Below, in pieces: positions 42,838 through 54,531 of a DNA stretch of 64,000 nucleotides. Position 1 is the first letter of the stretch, and each line of letters begins with the position of its first letter. Both the position numbers and the translations under genes were made by a program. Where the stretch lies: assembly GCA_902618975.1 (NCBI GenBank), contig CACNCN010000003.1, positions 1 to 64,000 of the forward strand, read 5' to 3'. The notes under the pieces were generated by a model that saw only the letters and a program-made list of their open reading frames with translations, made no database searches and was not told the DNA's origin. The DNA comes from an uncultured Pelagibacteraceae bacterium. Lineage in GTDB: Bacteria > Pseudomonadota > Alphaproteobacteria > Pelagibacterales > Pelagibacteraceae.

Positions 42838-43380
42838 ATGAAAACTTATTTAAGGAATTGCTCAAGATTTTTTCTAATATTTTTTTTAATATATTTAAGC
42901 TCTTGCGGAGTATATCGACCAGTCGATGTAAATGAATATCCAGTCGAACCTGAAAAAAGAGTTCAAAAAAATATGGAAGAAGGCCGTGGTTTTAGATTGA
43001 TGGATGGTATTAATAAAAAAGGCGGAACTTTTGATTTTGCAAGTTCAAATGAGCTTTGGAGAGCTAGTCTAGATACAATAGATTTTATGCCGCTCGCATC
43101 CGCAAACTACAGCGGAGGTATAATTATAACTGATTGGTATAACGATGAAAACAGCTCGAGCGAATCTATTAAAATAACTATTCGTTTTCTTACAAATGAA
43201 ATTAGATCAGATGCGTTAGATGTCAAAATATTTAAAAAAAATTGCGGAGCTAATCAAAACTGTAAAATGTTTTTACAAGAGGGAGATTTGGTTAGAGAGA
43301 TCAAAAAAAGTATTTTAAAAAAAGCTGCTTTGTATAAAAAACAAAATAAAAAACCTTATAAAGGAACTAAGGCCCAATAA
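42838..43380 (+). CDS. DUF3576-family lipoprotein
   Basis: Lipobox LSSCG; LWRASLDTIDFMPLASANYSGGIIITDWY. Confidence 0.85.
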   Translation: MKTYLRNCSRFFLIFFLIYLSSCGVYRPVDVNEYPVEPEKRVQKNMEEGRGFRLMDGINKKGGTFDFASSNELWRASLDTIDFMPLASANYSGGIIITDWYNDENSSSESIKITIRFLTNEIRSDALDVKIFKKNCGANQNCKMFLQEGDLVREIKKSILKKAALYKKQNKKPYKGTKAQ

Positions 43381-43398
43381 CTGAGTCTTTAAAACCAA

Positions 43399-45945
43399 GT
43401 GATTAGATACAATTTCAAAGAAGTTGAGAGTAAATGGCAAAAAAACTGGGAAGATAATAAAGTCTTTAAATCCAAAAAAGATACAGATAAAAAAAAATTC
43501 TATTGTTTAGAAATGTTTCCTTATCCATCAGGAAAAATACATATGGGTCACGTTAGAAACTATACAATAGGAGATGTTTTATCGAGACATAAATTGCTTC
43601 AAGGCTATAATGTACTACATCCAATGGGCTGGGATTCATTTGGAATGCCCGCTGAAAATGCAGCTAGAGAAAATAATTTAGATCCAAAAGAATGGACTGA
43701 AAAAAATATTACAGTAATGAAATATCAGCTTAAAAAGTTAGGACTATCCATTGATTGGGACAGAGAAATTTCAACATGTTCAGAAGATTATTATAAACAT
43801 CAACAAAAATTTTTTTTAGAAATGTTTAAAAAAGGGTTAGTTTATAGGAAAGAAAACTACGTTAATTGGGATCCAGTAGACGAAACGGTTTTAGCGAATG
43901 AACAAGTTATAGATGGGAAAGGATGGAGATCAGGCGCAATTGTTGAGAGAAAAAAACTTAATCAGTGGTTTTTTAATATATCTAAATTTTCAAATGAATT
44001 ATTAAATGAGTTAGATGATCTAGATGAATGGCCAAATAAAGTTAAAACAATGCAAAAAAATTGGATTGGTAAATCTTTTGGTTGTGAAATTGATTTTAAG
44101 ATCGAAGGAAATCAAAACATTGATAAGATCAGATGCTTTACTACAAGACCTGATACCTTATTTGGTTTTTCTTTTTTAGCTTTATCAGTTGACCACCCAT
44201 TATCTAAATATTTTGATAAAGACCCAAAATTTTTAGAGTTTAAACATGAGTGTTCTAAGACTGGAACCACAGAAGAGTCCATAGCTCAAGGTGAAAAAAT
44301 TGGTTATAAAACAAATCTTTTAGCTATTAATCCCTTCAATGAAAGTGAAAAAGTGCCAGTTTATTTTGCAAATTTTGTTTTAATGGACTATGGATTTGGA
44401 GCAGTATTTGGCTGTCCAGCTCATGACCAAAGAGATTTTGATTTTGCAAAGAAATATAAATTAAAGATCAAAACTGTAGTTAGACCAAAAGAGGAAGAAG
44501 ATAATTTTATTGTATCTGATAAGGCATATGATGGGGATGGTATTATAATTAATTCTGATTTTTTAAATGGTTTAAAGGTTCCAGAACAATCTATACTTAA
44601 AACAATAGAGATCTTAGAGGAAAGAAAATTAGGTGAAAAAAAAGTTAACTTTAGGTTAAAAGATTGGGGTGTTTCGAGACAAAGATACTGGGGTTGTCCA
44701 ATTCCAATTGTTTATGACGATAAAGGTCAACCTAAACCTGTGCCAGACGATCAGTTACCAGTAAAATTACCCGAGAAGGTAAATTTAAATTCTAAAGGAA
44801 ATCCTTTAAACTCTTTAGAGGATTGGAAGAATGTCGTTATAAATGGAAAATCTTTCACTAGAGAAACTGATACCTTAGATACTTTTGTAGACTCATCTTG
44901 GTATTTTTTAAGATTTTGTTCACCTGAGGAAAGTAATTATGGCTTTAACTACGATTTAATTAATTATTGGATGCCAGTTGATCAATATATTGGCGGTGTT
45001 GAACATGCAATTTTACACTTATTATACTCAAGATTTTTTATGAGAGCCATTAGTGACAAAAACGAAAAATTTAAGTTTAATGAACCTTTTAAAGGCCTTT
45101 TTACACAAGGTATGGTTTGCCATGAAACTTACAAAGATGAAAAAGGTAAATGGTTTAATCCTGAGGAAGTTGAGACCAACGATGGCAAAAGCTACTATTT
45201 GAAATCTGACAGAAATAAAAAAATTGTAGTTGGCCCCTCAGAGTCAATGTCAAAATCAAAAAAAAATACTATAGATCCAGAAAATATAATCAAGAATTAT
45301 GGTGCTGACGCAGTCAGATTATTTATATTATCAGATAGTCCGCCAGAAAAAGATATTCAATGGTCTGAACAGGGTATGGTTGCGTCTTACAAATTCTTAC
45401 AAAAATTATGGAATTTAAACCAATTGGTATTAAATAAAATTCAGCTAAATATTCAAAATAAAGAAAATGAATTAATTTTAGAAAAGTTTGTGAATAATAC
45501 AATTGAAAAATATAATTATAATTTATCTAAATTTAACTATAATGTTTTAATTGCAAGTTTATACGAGACCTACAATTTTTTTTCAGAAATTATAAAAAAA
45601 GAAATTGGTGGAGAAGTTTTAAAAGCTAATTATATTAAAATATTAACAATTATTTCTCCCATTATTCCTCATTTCACAAGTGAATGTTTAGAGGATTTAA
45701 AAATAGAACAAAATATAAGTTGGCCAAGTGTTGATAAATCAAAAATTAAAACAGATAATGTTAATTATGTGGTACAATTAAATGGAAAGAAAAAAGGGAA
45801 CATTTTGACTAAAATCGATGTTGAAGAAAAAGACTTATTAAATCAAATTAAAAACAATCAAAAATTTGAAAAAATTTTACAAGATAAAAAAATTTTAAAA
45901 TGTTTTTTTGTAAAAAATAGATTAATAAATATACTATTAAAATGA
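43399..45945 (+). CDS. leuS: leucyl-tRNA synthetase (GTG start)
   Basis: [31 protein letters not shown]. Confidence 0.99.
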   Translation: MIRYNFKEVESKWQKNWEDNKVFKSKKDTDKKKFYCLEMFPYPSGKIHMGHVRNYTIGDVLSRHKLLQGYNVLHPMGWDSFGMPAENAARENNLDPKEWTEKNITVMKYQLKKLGLSIDWDREISTCSEDYYKHQQKFFLEMFKKGLVYRKENYVNWDPVDETVLANEQVIDGKGWRSGAIVERKKLNQWFFNISKFSNELLNELDDLDEWPNKVKTMQKNWIGKSFGCEIDFKIEGNQNIDKIRCFTTRPDTLFGFSFLALSVDHPLSKYFDKDPKFLEFKHECSKTGTTEESIAQGEKIGYKTNLLAINPFNESEKVPVYFANFVLMDYGFGAVFGCPAHDQRDFDFAKKYKLKIKTVVRPKEEEDNFIVSDKAYDGDGIIINSDFLNGLKVPEQSILKTIEILEERKLGEKKVNFRLKDWGVSRQRYWGCPIPIVYDDKGQPKPVPDDQLPVKLPEKVNLNSKGNPLNSLEDWKNVVINGKSFTRETDTLDTFVDSSWYFLRFCSPEESNYGFNYDLINYWMPVDQYIGGVEHAILHLLYSRFFMRAISDKNEKFKFNEPFKGLFTQGMVCHETYKDEKGKWFNPEEVETNDGKSYYLKSDRNKKIVVGPSESMSKSKKNTIDPENIIKNYGADAVRLFILSDSPPEKDIQWSEQGMVASYKFLQKLWNLNQLVLNKIQLNIQNKENELILEKFVNNTIEKYNYNLSKFNYNVLIASLYETYNFFSEIIKKEIGGEVLKANYIKILTIISPIIPHFTSECLEDLKIEQNISWPSVDKSKIKTDNVNYVVQLNGKKKGNILTKIDVEEKDLLNQIKNNQKFEKILQDKKILKCFFVKNRLINILLK

Positions 45946-46382
45946 AGTTACGTTGGTTAATATTATTTTTGTTTATATTCTCTTGTGGTTACAGACCAAT
46001 TTTAGTTGAAAATAAAAATAATTTTAAATTTAATAATGTAAAGTTATTAGGTGATAAACAAATTTCAGAATTGATTTTGGATAATCTAGAAACACTTAGA
46101 GATACTAATAGTACTAACAAAATCGAGATAAATTCTTTTTTAAAAAGCTCGATATCGTCTAAAAATAAAAAAGGCGATCCAGAAATATTTACTTTAAATA
46201 TTAATTCTGATGTTACATTAATTAAAAAAGGTAAAACTTTAAAAGCCAATTTCTCGGATAGCATTACGTACAAAAATCGAGAAAGTAAATTTAAACTAAA
46301 AAAATACGAAGATAAGTTAAAATCTGACCTGATAAGTAAAGTGAGTGAAGATATAACATTATTTTTGCTATCAACAGACTAA
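45942..46382 (+). CDS. lptE: LPS-assembly lipoprotein LptE
   Basis: Lipobox FSCGYRPIL; position between leuS and holA. Confidence 0.8.
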   Translation: MKLRWLILFLFIFSCGYRPILVENKNNFKFNNVKLLGDKQISELILDNLETLRDTNSTNKIEINSFLKSSISSKNKKGDPEIFTLNINSDVTLIKKGKTLKANFSDSITYKNRESKFKLKKYEDKLKSDLISKVSEDITLFLLSTD

Positions 46383-47362
46383 TGATTTTAAAAAACTTTG
46401 AGTTGGAAAAAATAAAAAGTTCCAAATCAAGAATTTTTTTATTTTATGGTGAGAATGAAGGACTTAAAAAAGAGTTGATAAATAAAGCTTTTTTAGATGA
46501 TAATGACGCTTTAATAAGTAAATACAATGAGAAAGAAGTTTTATCAAATTCTGACGAGATTTTGTCAGGTATTTTTAATCAATCTTTCTTTGAACAAAAT
46601 AGAATTTTAATTTTAAATGAGGTTAGTGATAAATCGTTACAATTTATAGAGGAAATATTAGAAAAAAATCTAACGGATGTAAAAGTAATTCTTAATGCTG
46701 GTATATTAGAAAAAAAATCTAAAATTAGAAGTTATTTTGAAAAAAATAAGTCGGCGATCTGTGTGCCCTTTTATTCAGATGATGAAAAAGTATTATCTTC
46801 AATCACCAAAAAATTTTTTATAGAAAGAAAAATTAATATAAATCAAGAGATTATAAATCTTATAGTAGCGAGATGTAATGGTAGTAGAGGAAGTTTAATG
46901 AACGAATTAAATAAAATTTATTTATTTTCTAATGGGGAAAAAATTAACATTGACCAAGTTTTAAATATTACTAACTTGAATGAAAATTTTACTATAACGA
47001 AATTAGTTGATAATTGTTTGGCAAAAAATTTAAAAAATACAACTAAGATAATAAATGAGAATCATTATAATTCAGAAGATTGTTTGTTAATTTTGAGAAG
47101 TTTTTTATCAAAAGCTAAAAGATTAATGAATTTGAGATATAAACTCGATGGTAATGAAAATATTGACCAAGCAATTGAAAGTTCGAAACCGCCTATTTTT
47201 TGGAAAGATAAAGATATTGTTAGAAAACAAATTAAACTTTGGAATAAAAAAACAATTCACGAATTAATTACCAACATTAGTAAAATTGAATATTTAGTAA
47301 AAGTAAACTCCGAAAATTCATTAAATATTGTTTACGATTTTATTATTAGTACGTCTAAATAA
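46382..47362 (+). CDS. holA: DNA polymerase III subunit delta
   Basis: FLFYGENEGLKKELI, GSRGSLMNELNKIYL; neighbourhood. Confidence 0.88.
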   Translation: MILKNFELEKIKSSKSRIFLFYGENEGLKKELINKAFLDDNDALISKYNEKEVLSNSDEILSGIFNQSFFEQNRILILNEVSDKSLQFIEEILEKNLTDVKVILNAGILEKKSKIRSYFEKNKSAICVPFYSDDEKVLSSITKKFFIERKININQEIINLIVARCNGSRGSLMNELNKIYLFSNGEKINIDQVLNITNLNENFTITKLVDNCLAKNLKNTTKIINENHYNSEDCLLILRSFLSKAKRLMNLRYKLDGNENIDQAIESSKPPIFWKDKDIVRKQIKLWNKKTIHELITNISKIEYLVKVNSENSLNIVYDFIISTSK

Positions 47363-47363
47363 A

Positions 47364-48212
47364 CTAAAAATTTGTTTTGATCACTGTTATAAGTCTGTTT
47401 AATTGATCAAGGTCCATATACTCAAAAGATAATTTTCCAGTATTATTTTTTTTATTTGTAATGCTTACATTTATACCTGTTTTTTCTTTAACAGAATTTT
47501 CTAAACTAATAATGTTTGCATCTTTTTTGTCGTTTGAGTATTTTTTAATATTTTTAAAAGAACGAATTAGGCTCTCTGTTTGTCTTACAGAAAGTCTTTT
47601 TTGTAGAATTTTCTTTGCTAAATAAGAACCATTTTGTAAGCCAACAAGTATTTTTGCGTGGCCATGGCTAATTTTATTTTCTTTGATTAAATCTAAAATA
47701 TCTTCGCTTAATGATAATAATCTTAATGTATTGGTAACATGTGATCTACTTTTTCCAATAAATCTAGAAACTTTTTCTTGATCATATCCAAATTTCTCAA
47801 TTAAATTTTTATAACTCTCAGCTTCTTCTATCGGATTTAAGTCTTTTCTTTGAACATTTTCTATAATTGCTAGTTCTAGTGATTTTAAATCATCAGCGGA
47901 AATAACAACAACTGGCACCTCATGAAGTCCGGCAGTTTGAGCAGCTTGTAACCTTCTCTCCCCTGCTATTAATTCATATTTATTGTTCTCTATTTCTGAT
48001 TTTCTAACTATTAAGGGTTGGATTATTCCTCTCTCTTTTATAGAGTTTGTTAGATCCTCCAAAGCTTCTTTTTCAAAAGATTTTCTAGGCTGATTTTTAT
48101 TTGGAACAATCGAGCTAATAGAAATATTATTATTAGATTTGATGTTATTATCCCCTATTAATGAAGATAAACCCCTGCCAAGACCTTTTTTGTTTTTAAA
48201 AGGGTTCATCAA
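47364..48212 (-). CDS. parB: chromosome partitioning protein ParB
   Basis: GLGRGLSSLIGD, ELIAGERRLQAAQTAG, IENVQRKDLNPIEEA. Confidence 0.98.
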   Translation of the reverse strand: MMNPFKNKKGLGRGLSSLIGDNNIKSNNNISISSIVPNKNQPRKSFEKEALEDLTNSIKERGIIQPLIVRKSEIENNKYELIAGERRLQAAQTAGLHEVPVVVISADDLKSLELAIIENVQRKDLNPIEEAESYKNLIEKFGYDQEKVSRFIGKSRSHVTNTLRLLSLSEDILDLIKENKISHGHAKILVGLQNGSYLAKKILQKRLSVRQTESLIRSFKNIKKYSNDKKDANIISLENSVKEKTGINVSITNKKNNTGKLSFEYMDLDQLNRLITVIKTNF

Positions 48213-49012
48213 GCTGCACTCTCCTTTTTCTCCAAGTCTTGTTGCAAAAATTCATCCGCAAAGCTAAAGTATGCTTTACTACCAGGGCAGTTTTTGTCAT
48301 AAATAAGTACAGGAATTCCGTGTGATGGAGCCTCCGACAATCTCACATTTCTTGGTACTGCTATATTGTAAACTTTATTCTTAAAATAATTTCTAGCTTC
48401 TAATTCAACCTGGCTAGATAGCTTGTTTCGCTTGTCATACATTGTTAAAAGTATTCCTCTGATTTCTAAAGATGGATTTAAATTTGATTTTATCCTATCT
48501 ATTGTTTTCATTAATTGCGTTAAGCCTTCTAAAGCAAAAAATTCCGTCTGAAGAGGCACAATCAAAGCATCAGAGGCAACTAGTGCCATTATAGTTAGTA
48601 AACTAAGAGATGGTGGACAGTCGATTAATATATAATCATATGATAAGCTTGAATCATTTAAAATAGAGGTTAATTCATCCTTTAATTTAAATGCTCTGCG
48701 GCTGTCACCTGCTGTCTCAACTTCCAGACCAGATAAATCAACATTTGAAGTAATTAAATTTAGGTTTTCAAATGAAGTGGTCTTGATAACCTCAGATATT
48801 TTTTTCTCTCCATTCAGAACACTATAAATAGTTTGATCTGAGTCGGCTGTATTAGATAGACCAAGACCGGTCGTTGCATTTCCCTGTGGGTCAAGATCAA
48901 TAACTAATATTTTTTTTCCTTTCATAGCAAGACCTGCAGCAAGATTAATTACCGTTGTAGTTTTACCAACACCACCTTTTTGGTTTATTATCGAAATTAT
49001 TTTTTTATCCAT
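48209..49012 (-). CDS. parA: chromosome partitioning ATPase ParA
   Basis: NQKGGVGKTTTVINLAAGLA, LDPQGNATTGLG. Confidence 0.98.
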   Translation of the reverse strand: MDKKIISIINQKGGVGKTTTVINLAAGLAMKGKKILVIDLDPQGNATTGLGLSNTADSDQTIYSVLNGEKKISEVIKTTSFENLNLITSNVDLSGLEVETAGDSRRAFKLKDELTSILNDSSLSYDYILIDCPPSLSLLTIMALVASDALIVPLQTEFFALEGLTQLMKTIDRIKSNLNPSLEIRGILLTMYDKRNKLSSQVELEARNYFKNKVYNIAVPRNVRLSEAPSHGIPVLIYDKNCPGSKAYFSFADEFLQQDLEKKESAA

Positions 49013-49649
49013 TCTTTTTTTTTAAATTATAAATTTTGACAATCATTGACTCTTCGTTGGTTATGCTTTTTTTTTGCTCATAATCAAAGTTCCAAATTTT
49101 AAGTGCATCCTTTAAAATTTTTTTTCCACTCTTTCCTAAAAATAAAATAATGTATTTAAAATTTACAAAATTCTTGAAAGCGATTTCGAAAATGATTGGT
49201 AATGGCTTAAATGCACGAGATATTATTACATCTGTTTTTAAATTTGTTTCATTAAAAATATTTTTTTTACATATTTTTGAGTTTAATTTATATTTTTGTG
49301 CCATCTCCTTTATAAAGTTGCTTTTATGGTAGCTTTTTTCATAAAAAATCGTCTTAAATACTGGTTTTTTTGGCTTCATCAGAATTCCTAAAACTACACC
49401 TGGCAATCCTGCGCCTGAACCAATATCAGTACAAATTTTTATATCATTTTTATCAATAAAATCAATTGTTTGTGCGCTATCTACTATATGTCTAAAACTT
49501 ATCTCTTTTTCCGAACTTTTGCTTATTAAGTTAAATTCCTTATTTCTATCAAGTATATCGTTTTTATATTCTTCTAACTCCTCCATTGTTTCACGTGAAA
49601 CATTCATTGGAAAGTTATTATTAATTTTTAAAATATTCGAATCAATCAA
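49005..49649 (-). CDS. rsmG: 16S rRNA m7G527 methyltransferase
   Basis: [26 protein letters not shown]; between parA and mnmG. Confidence 0.96.
   Translation of the reverse strand: MIDSNILKINNNFPMNVSRETMEELEEYKNDILDRNKEFNLISKSSEKEISFRHIVDSAQTIDFIDKNDIKICTDIGSGAGLPGVVLGILMKPKKPVFKTIFYEKSYHKSNFIKEMAQKYKLNSKICKKNIFNETNLKTDVIISRAFKPLPIIFEIAFKNFVNFKYIILFLGKSGKKILKDALKIWNFDYEQKKSITNEESMIVKIYNLKKKNG
49587..49602. promoter_or_regulatory. parS centromere-like site
   Basis: TGTTTCACGTGAAACA, perfect 16-bp palindrome identical to the chromosomal parS consensus. Confidence 0.93.
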
Positions 49650-51526
49650 GCTATATGCTTAATAGACTTTCTTTTAACATGAGACAACAAAATATATACT
49701 GCTGCTGGAGTAATACCGTCTATTCTTAAGGCTTGCCCCATAGTTTTGGGCTTAATTTGCTTAAACTTAGATTTTACCTCGTTTGATAAGCCTGAGAAGT
49801 CGTCGTAATTTATATTATCAGGGATCTTGAGACTTTCGTCTCTTTTAAACGCTAAAATATCTGCCTTCTGCTTCTTTAGATAACCTTTGTAATGAGAGTT
49901 TATTTCTAATTGTTCATCAATTTCATGAGAAAAAAACTTTATTTGAGGCCAAATTTCTCGAATTTTGCTCATTTTAACTGATTTTTGACCTAAAATTTGT
50001 GTTGCAGATCGACTTATACCATCTTTAGCAATATTTACTCCATATTTAGAAATTTTTGAGGGAGTTATTCTTAATTTCTCCATCATATTCTCTGTAATTG
50101 AAAGTTTTTTTTGTTTATCTTTAAATTGATTGGCTCTTTCATTTTGAACGAGACCAATATCAATCCCTCTTTGAGTTAATCTTATATCTGCATTATCTGA
50201 CCTTAAAGATAGTCTATACTCTGCTCTAGAAGTAAACATTCTGTATGGCTCAGCTACACCCTTTGTAACAAGATCATCTATCATTACTCCTATATATGCC
50301 TCAGACCTGTCTAAAATTAGAGGCTCTTTTCTTAGAATAGCTAATGCTGCGTTTGCTCCTGCAATTAAACCTTGAGCAGCAGCCTCCTCATAACCCGTTG
50401 TGCCATTGATTTGTCCGGCTAGATAGAGATTGCCAATTTTTTTAGTCTCTAAGGTTAAAAAAAGTTCTCTTGGATCTACATAATCGTACTCAATAGCATA
50501 TCCAGGCCTAATTATTTTAACATTTTCTAAACCATTGATTTTATTACATATTTCTTGCTGTATATCAGCAGGTAACGATGTTGAAATTCCATTTGGATAG
50601 ATTGTATTATCATTTAAACCTTCCGGCTCTAAGAATATTTGATGTCTTTGCTTATCAGCAAATTTTTTTACTTTATCTTCGATAGATGGACAGTATCTTG
50701 GTCCGATACCTTTGATGCCGCCTGAGTACATGGCACTTTTTTTTAAATTATTAGAAATTATTTTATGGACCTCCGGGTTGGTGTAGGTCATCCGACAAGA
50801 AATTTGTTTGTTAAATTTTTCTTTTGTAAGAAAAGAAAAAAAATATGGATTATCATCAGCATGTTGTTCCTCTAGATTTTCAAAATTAATTGTTCGTGCA
50901 TCTAATCTGGGGGGAGTACCCGTTTTTAATCTTCCAATTTTAAAACTTAATTTCTCTAATTGTTCGCTAAGTCCAGTTGATGGTTTTTCATTATATCTCC
51001 CCGCTGGTGTTTTCTTTTCACCAATATGTATAAGACCATTCAAAAAAGTGCCCGTAGTGAGTATAGTCTTAGCAGATTTAATTTTTTTTCCAGACTGAGT
51101 AATAAAACCACTTATATGGTTTTTTTCAAATATAAACTCAATAACAGGATCAAAAAAAATACTTAAATTACAGTAGTTTACAAGTTTTTCACGCATATAT
51201 TTTTTATATAATAATCTATCACTTTGTGTTCTAGGGCCTCTTACAGCTGGTCCTCTGCTCCTATTTAGCAGCCTAAATTGAATACCAGATTTATCTGCGA
51301 CTTCACCCATGACACCATCTAATGCATCTATTTCCCTAACTAAATGTCCTTTACCTAATCCACCAATTGCTGGATTACATGACATCTCTCCAATAGTATT
51401 AATGTTGTGTGTAAATAGTGCAGTATTAACTCCTAATCTTGCAGATGCTGTAGCGGCTTCACAGCCTGCATGACCACCACCAATAACAACGACATCAAAT
51501 GAATAATCATTTTTCATAAATATCAA
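49646..51526 (-). CDS. mnmG: tRNA uridine-5-carboxymethylaminomethyl modification enzyme MnmG
   Basis: [42 protein letters not shown]. Confidence 0.99.
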   Translation of the reverse strand: MIFMKNDYSFDVVVIGGGHAGCEAATASARLGVNTALFTHNINTIGEMSCNPAIGGLGKGHLVREIDALDGVMGEVADKSGIQFRLLNRSRGPAVRGPRTQSDRLLYKKYMREKLVNYCNLSIFFDPVIEFIFEKNHISGFITQSGKKIKSAKTILTTGTFLNGLIHIGEKKTPAGRYNEKPSTGLSEQLEKLSFKIGRLKTGTPPRLDARTINFENLEEQHADDNPYFFSFLTKEKFNKQISCRMTYTNPEVHKIISNNLKKSAMYSGGIKGIGPRYCPSIEDKVKKFADKQRHQIFLEPEGLNDNTIYPNGISTSLPADIQQEICNKINGLENVKIIRPGYAIEYDYVDPRELFLTLETKKIGNLYLAGQINGTTGYEEAAAQGLIAGANAALAILRKEPLILDRSEAYIGVMIDDLVTKGVAEPYRMFTSRAEYRLSLRSDNADIRLTQRGIDIGLVQNERANQFKDKQKKLSITENMMEKLRITPSKISKYGVNIAKDGISRSATQILGQKSVKMSKIREIWPQIKFFSHEIDEQLEINSHYKGYLKKQKADILAFKRDESLKIPDNINYDDFSGLSNEVKSKFKQIKPKTMGQALRIDGITPAAVYILLSHVKRKSIKHIA

Positions 51527-51593
51527 TTTATGCTTGTTATTAAAATTTACAAGAAAACACTTTAGATTTTTACAATAGTCTGAATATTATAGA

Positions 51594-52928
51594 TTATTTT
51601 CCAATGCAAAAATCGTTAAAAATTGATCCTAAAATCTCTTCTACATCTACTTTGCCTACAATCATGCCAAGTTGCCTAGTGGCTAGTCTAAGATCTTCAG
51701 CTGCTTTGTCAAAATCTCCTGTATCATTTTTGTTTTCAAAATTTTCCAAATGCTCGACACACCTCATTAAATGTTGCCTGTGTCTCTCTCTTGTAATAAT
51801 TGTATCCTCTGTGGAGAGAAATTTATTTTTTAACTTATTTCTAATATTAAAAATTAAATTATTTAAGTTTGTTTCATTTTTAATTGAAATATAGATTGGA
51901 TTAAATCTTTTAAGCTCATTCTCAATTTCATCTGTTCCAAGCTCCGACTTATTTACTACGAGAATTGTCTTATCTGAATTTACCAAACCCCTCAAAACCC
52001 CAGTAAAATAGCCATTTTTAGGTTCAATAACCACTATATTTAAATCTGCATCTTCAGCCTTTTTTAAAGCCAATTTAATCCCCTTTTTTTCTATTTCATC
52101 TTTAGCATCTCTTATACCTGCCGTATCTGACATAATAACTGGATATCCATCGATATTGAGATGAGTCTCAATAACATCTCTGGTTGTTCCTGCTACTTCA
52201 GACACAATTGCAACTTCTCTTCTTGATAAATAATTTAGCAAAGATGATTTACCTGCGTTAGCTGGACCTAATATAGCAATTTTAAAACCCTCCCTAATTC
52301 TTTCTCCAACTCTTTGATCATCAAGAGTTTTAATAATCTCATTTTTCACATTAGAAGAACATTTCTTAATATCATCTAAAATGTTTATAGGAAGATCTTC
52401 CTCAGGAAAATCTATTTTGGCTTCAATATTTGATAATATTTTAATTAATTTTTCTCTCCAATTAGCATATTTTTTTCCATGATTGCCTGACATAATATCA
52501 ATTGCTTGCCTTCTTTGAATTTCAGTTTCTGCCGCAATTAGATCTCCGATACTTTCTGCTTTTAATAAATTTATTTTACTATTTTCAAGAGCAATTTTTG
52601 TAAATTCACCGGGTTCAGCAATTCTGCAACCATTTATTTTTGACAAAGTTTCTAAAATACAATTTATGACAGCCCTGCTCCCATGAACATGAAATTCTAA
52701 AACATCTTCACCTGTATAGCTTTTTGGTGAGGGAAACCAAATAATTATACCTTCATCAATGACTTCATTACTTTCTTGCTTATAAAACTTAGTTAATGTT
52801 GCTATTCTTGGAGTAGGATTAGAAATTTTAGCCATCTGGTTTAATATTTTTTTGCATTTATCGCCAGAAATTCTAATAACTGCTAATCCTGATAAACCTG
52901 GTCCCGATGAAAGTGCATAAATTGTCAT
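51594..52928 (-). CDS. mnmE: tRNA modification GTPase MnmE
   Basis: GPANAGKSSLLNYLSRREVAIVSEVAGTTRDV, C-terminal FCIGK. Confidence 0.98.
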   Translation of the reverse strand: MTIYALSSGPGLSGLAVIRISGDKCKKILNQMAKISNPTPRIATLTKFYKQESNEVIDEGIIIWFPSPKSYTGEDVLEFHVHGSRAVINCILETLSKINGCRIAEPGEFTKIALENSKINLLKAESIGDLIAAETEIQRRQAIDIMSGNHGKKYANWREKLIKILSNIEAKIDFPEEDLPINILDDIKKCSSNVKNEIIKTLDDQRVGERIREGFKIAILGPANAGKSSLLNYLSRREVAIVSEVAGTTRDVIETHLNIDGYPVIMSDTAGIRDAKDEIEKKGIKLALKKAEDADLNIVVIEPKNGYFTGVLRGLVNSDKTILVVNKSELGTDEIENELKRFNPIYISIKNETNLNNLIFNIRNKLKNKFLSTEDTIITRERHRQHLMRCVEHLENFENKNDTGDFDKAAEDLRLATRQLGMIVGKVDVEEILGSIFNDFCIGK

Positions 52929-52972
52929 GCGTAAGATTATATATATTTAGTCTACTTATTAAATGAGTTTAT

Positions 52973-54517
52973 TTAATTTTGACTTAATATTTTAAATAGT
53001 TTTTTTAAGCTATCTTTATAATATTTACTTTTATTAATAGAAGAGACATACAAGTCTTTTCTGGCTTGAAATGAACTTAAAGTTTTGATTGGGGATTTGT
53101 TATTTTTGTGATTTAAACAGGCATAATCCATATCTTCATCACAAAAATTAATTAATTTTTTGATCTCATTTTTTTTATCTTTTATAATATTCTCGTAATT
53201 TAACTCATAAATATTATTTCCTATTTTACTCTTCCAAAAATTCATTAAATCGCTATAAATTTTGATAAAGGATGCTATTTCCTCTTCGGTAAAGGACCAG
53301 CCTAAGTGATTAGCTTCAAACATATTTTTATAAATAGACAAAGATGTGTCATAAATATTCCGTGTGCAATGTATTATTTTCGAATTTGGAAAAAAAATCT
53401 TGATAAAACCTAACCATATAAAATTAAGTGGGGCTTTATCTATTATTACATTTTTTTGTAATTTATAATTAGAGATAATATTAAAATACTCCTCATTAAT
53501 TTTACTTTCTTTCAACAAATTTGAAAATAACTTTTTGTTAATTTCGTTTTTTGTAACAATATTTTCAAAAATTAATTTACGAATGTAAATCAATTCCCCC
53601 AAACCTTGAATGTTTTTATGTGATGATAAAATTTGCTCTGCTAATGAAGTTCCGGATCTTGGCAAACCAACAATAAAAATAATTTTTATTTCATGTTTAG
53701 ACTTCGAAAATTTATTAAACTTAAAATTTTCAAAACATTTTTTAATACTTGAAAAGAGTTTTTTATCTTTTGAAATATTGTATTCTAAATCTGATCTTTT
53801 AAGCATGTTTCCTTTTTGACAATAATCAAAAGACTTTTTGTAATCTCCTAAATCATCAAAACCTTTGCTTAAAGAAAAATATAAGTCAGCTTTTTGCCAG
53901 TTCTCTAGAGACCCATATTCTAAAAGTTTTTTAATTCTAGGAATAAGATTATTATCAGTTTTATAACTAATCATTGAGCTGATCAATCTATAAACACCAG
54001 TCAATTTAGGATTAATTTTCAAAATTTTATCAGTCACTTTCAAAGATTTACTTTTTTCACCCAAGTGTTGATAGCAGGTTGCTAGACCAAAAAGAGATCC
54101 AACATGATTAGGTTTATATTCTAAGGATTTTTGAAAAAATTTAATACTATTACTATAATCATTTAATATCTGTTTCAGTAATGCATAATTATACCAACAT
54201 TTTTGGTAATCACTTTTTTCAGCTAAAACTTCTAAATAAAGTTTCTCTGCCAAATGATATTTGAAAAGATTTTTGTAAGAGTTTGCTAAATTATACTTAG
54301 TATATATTAGATGAGAATCTATTTCTAAAGCTTTTTTAAAATAAAATATTGACTGTTTATAATCTCCAAGTTTTTGAAGTATCAAACCATAGAGATTGTA
54401 TGGATAACTTTTGTCTGGGTATTTTACTAGTATTTCTTTGCAAGCTTTTTTAGACTCTATAAAATTTTTTTTTTTAAACTCTAAATTTACAATCTCTAAA
54501 TCTTTTTGATATTCCAT
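52973..54517 (-). CDS. TPR-repeat sulfotransferase
   Basis: N-terminal TPRs; GLPRSGTSLAEQILSSH (5'-PSB) and IIHCTRNIYDTSLSIYKN (3'-PB). Confidence 0.88.
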   Translation of the reverse strand: MEYQKDLEIVNLEFKKKNFIESKKACKEILVKYPDKSYPYNLYGLILQKLGDYKQSIFYFKKALEIDSHLIYTKYNLANSYKNLFKYHLAEKLYLEVLAEKSDYQKCWYNYALLKQILNDYSNSIKFFQKSLEYKPNHVGSLFGLATCYQHLGEKSKSLKVTDKILKINPKLTGVYRLISSMISYKTDNNLIPRIKKLLEYGSLENWQKADLYFSLSKGFDDLGDYKKSFDYCQKGNMLKRSDLEYNISKDKKLFSSIKKCFENFKFNKFSKSKHEIKIIFIVGLPRSGTSLAEQILSSHKNIQGLGELIYIRKLIFENIVTKNEINKKLFSNLLKESKINEEYFNIISNYKLQKNVIIDKAPLNFIWLGFIKIFFPNSKIIHCTRNIYDTSLSIYKNMFEANHLGWSFTEEEIASFIKIYSDLMNFWKSKIGNNIYELNYENIIKDKKNEIKKLINFCDEDMDYACLNHKNNKSPIKTLSSFQARKDLYVSSINKSKYYKDSLKKLFKILSQN

Positions 54518-54531
54518 AGAAATTAAAATTT

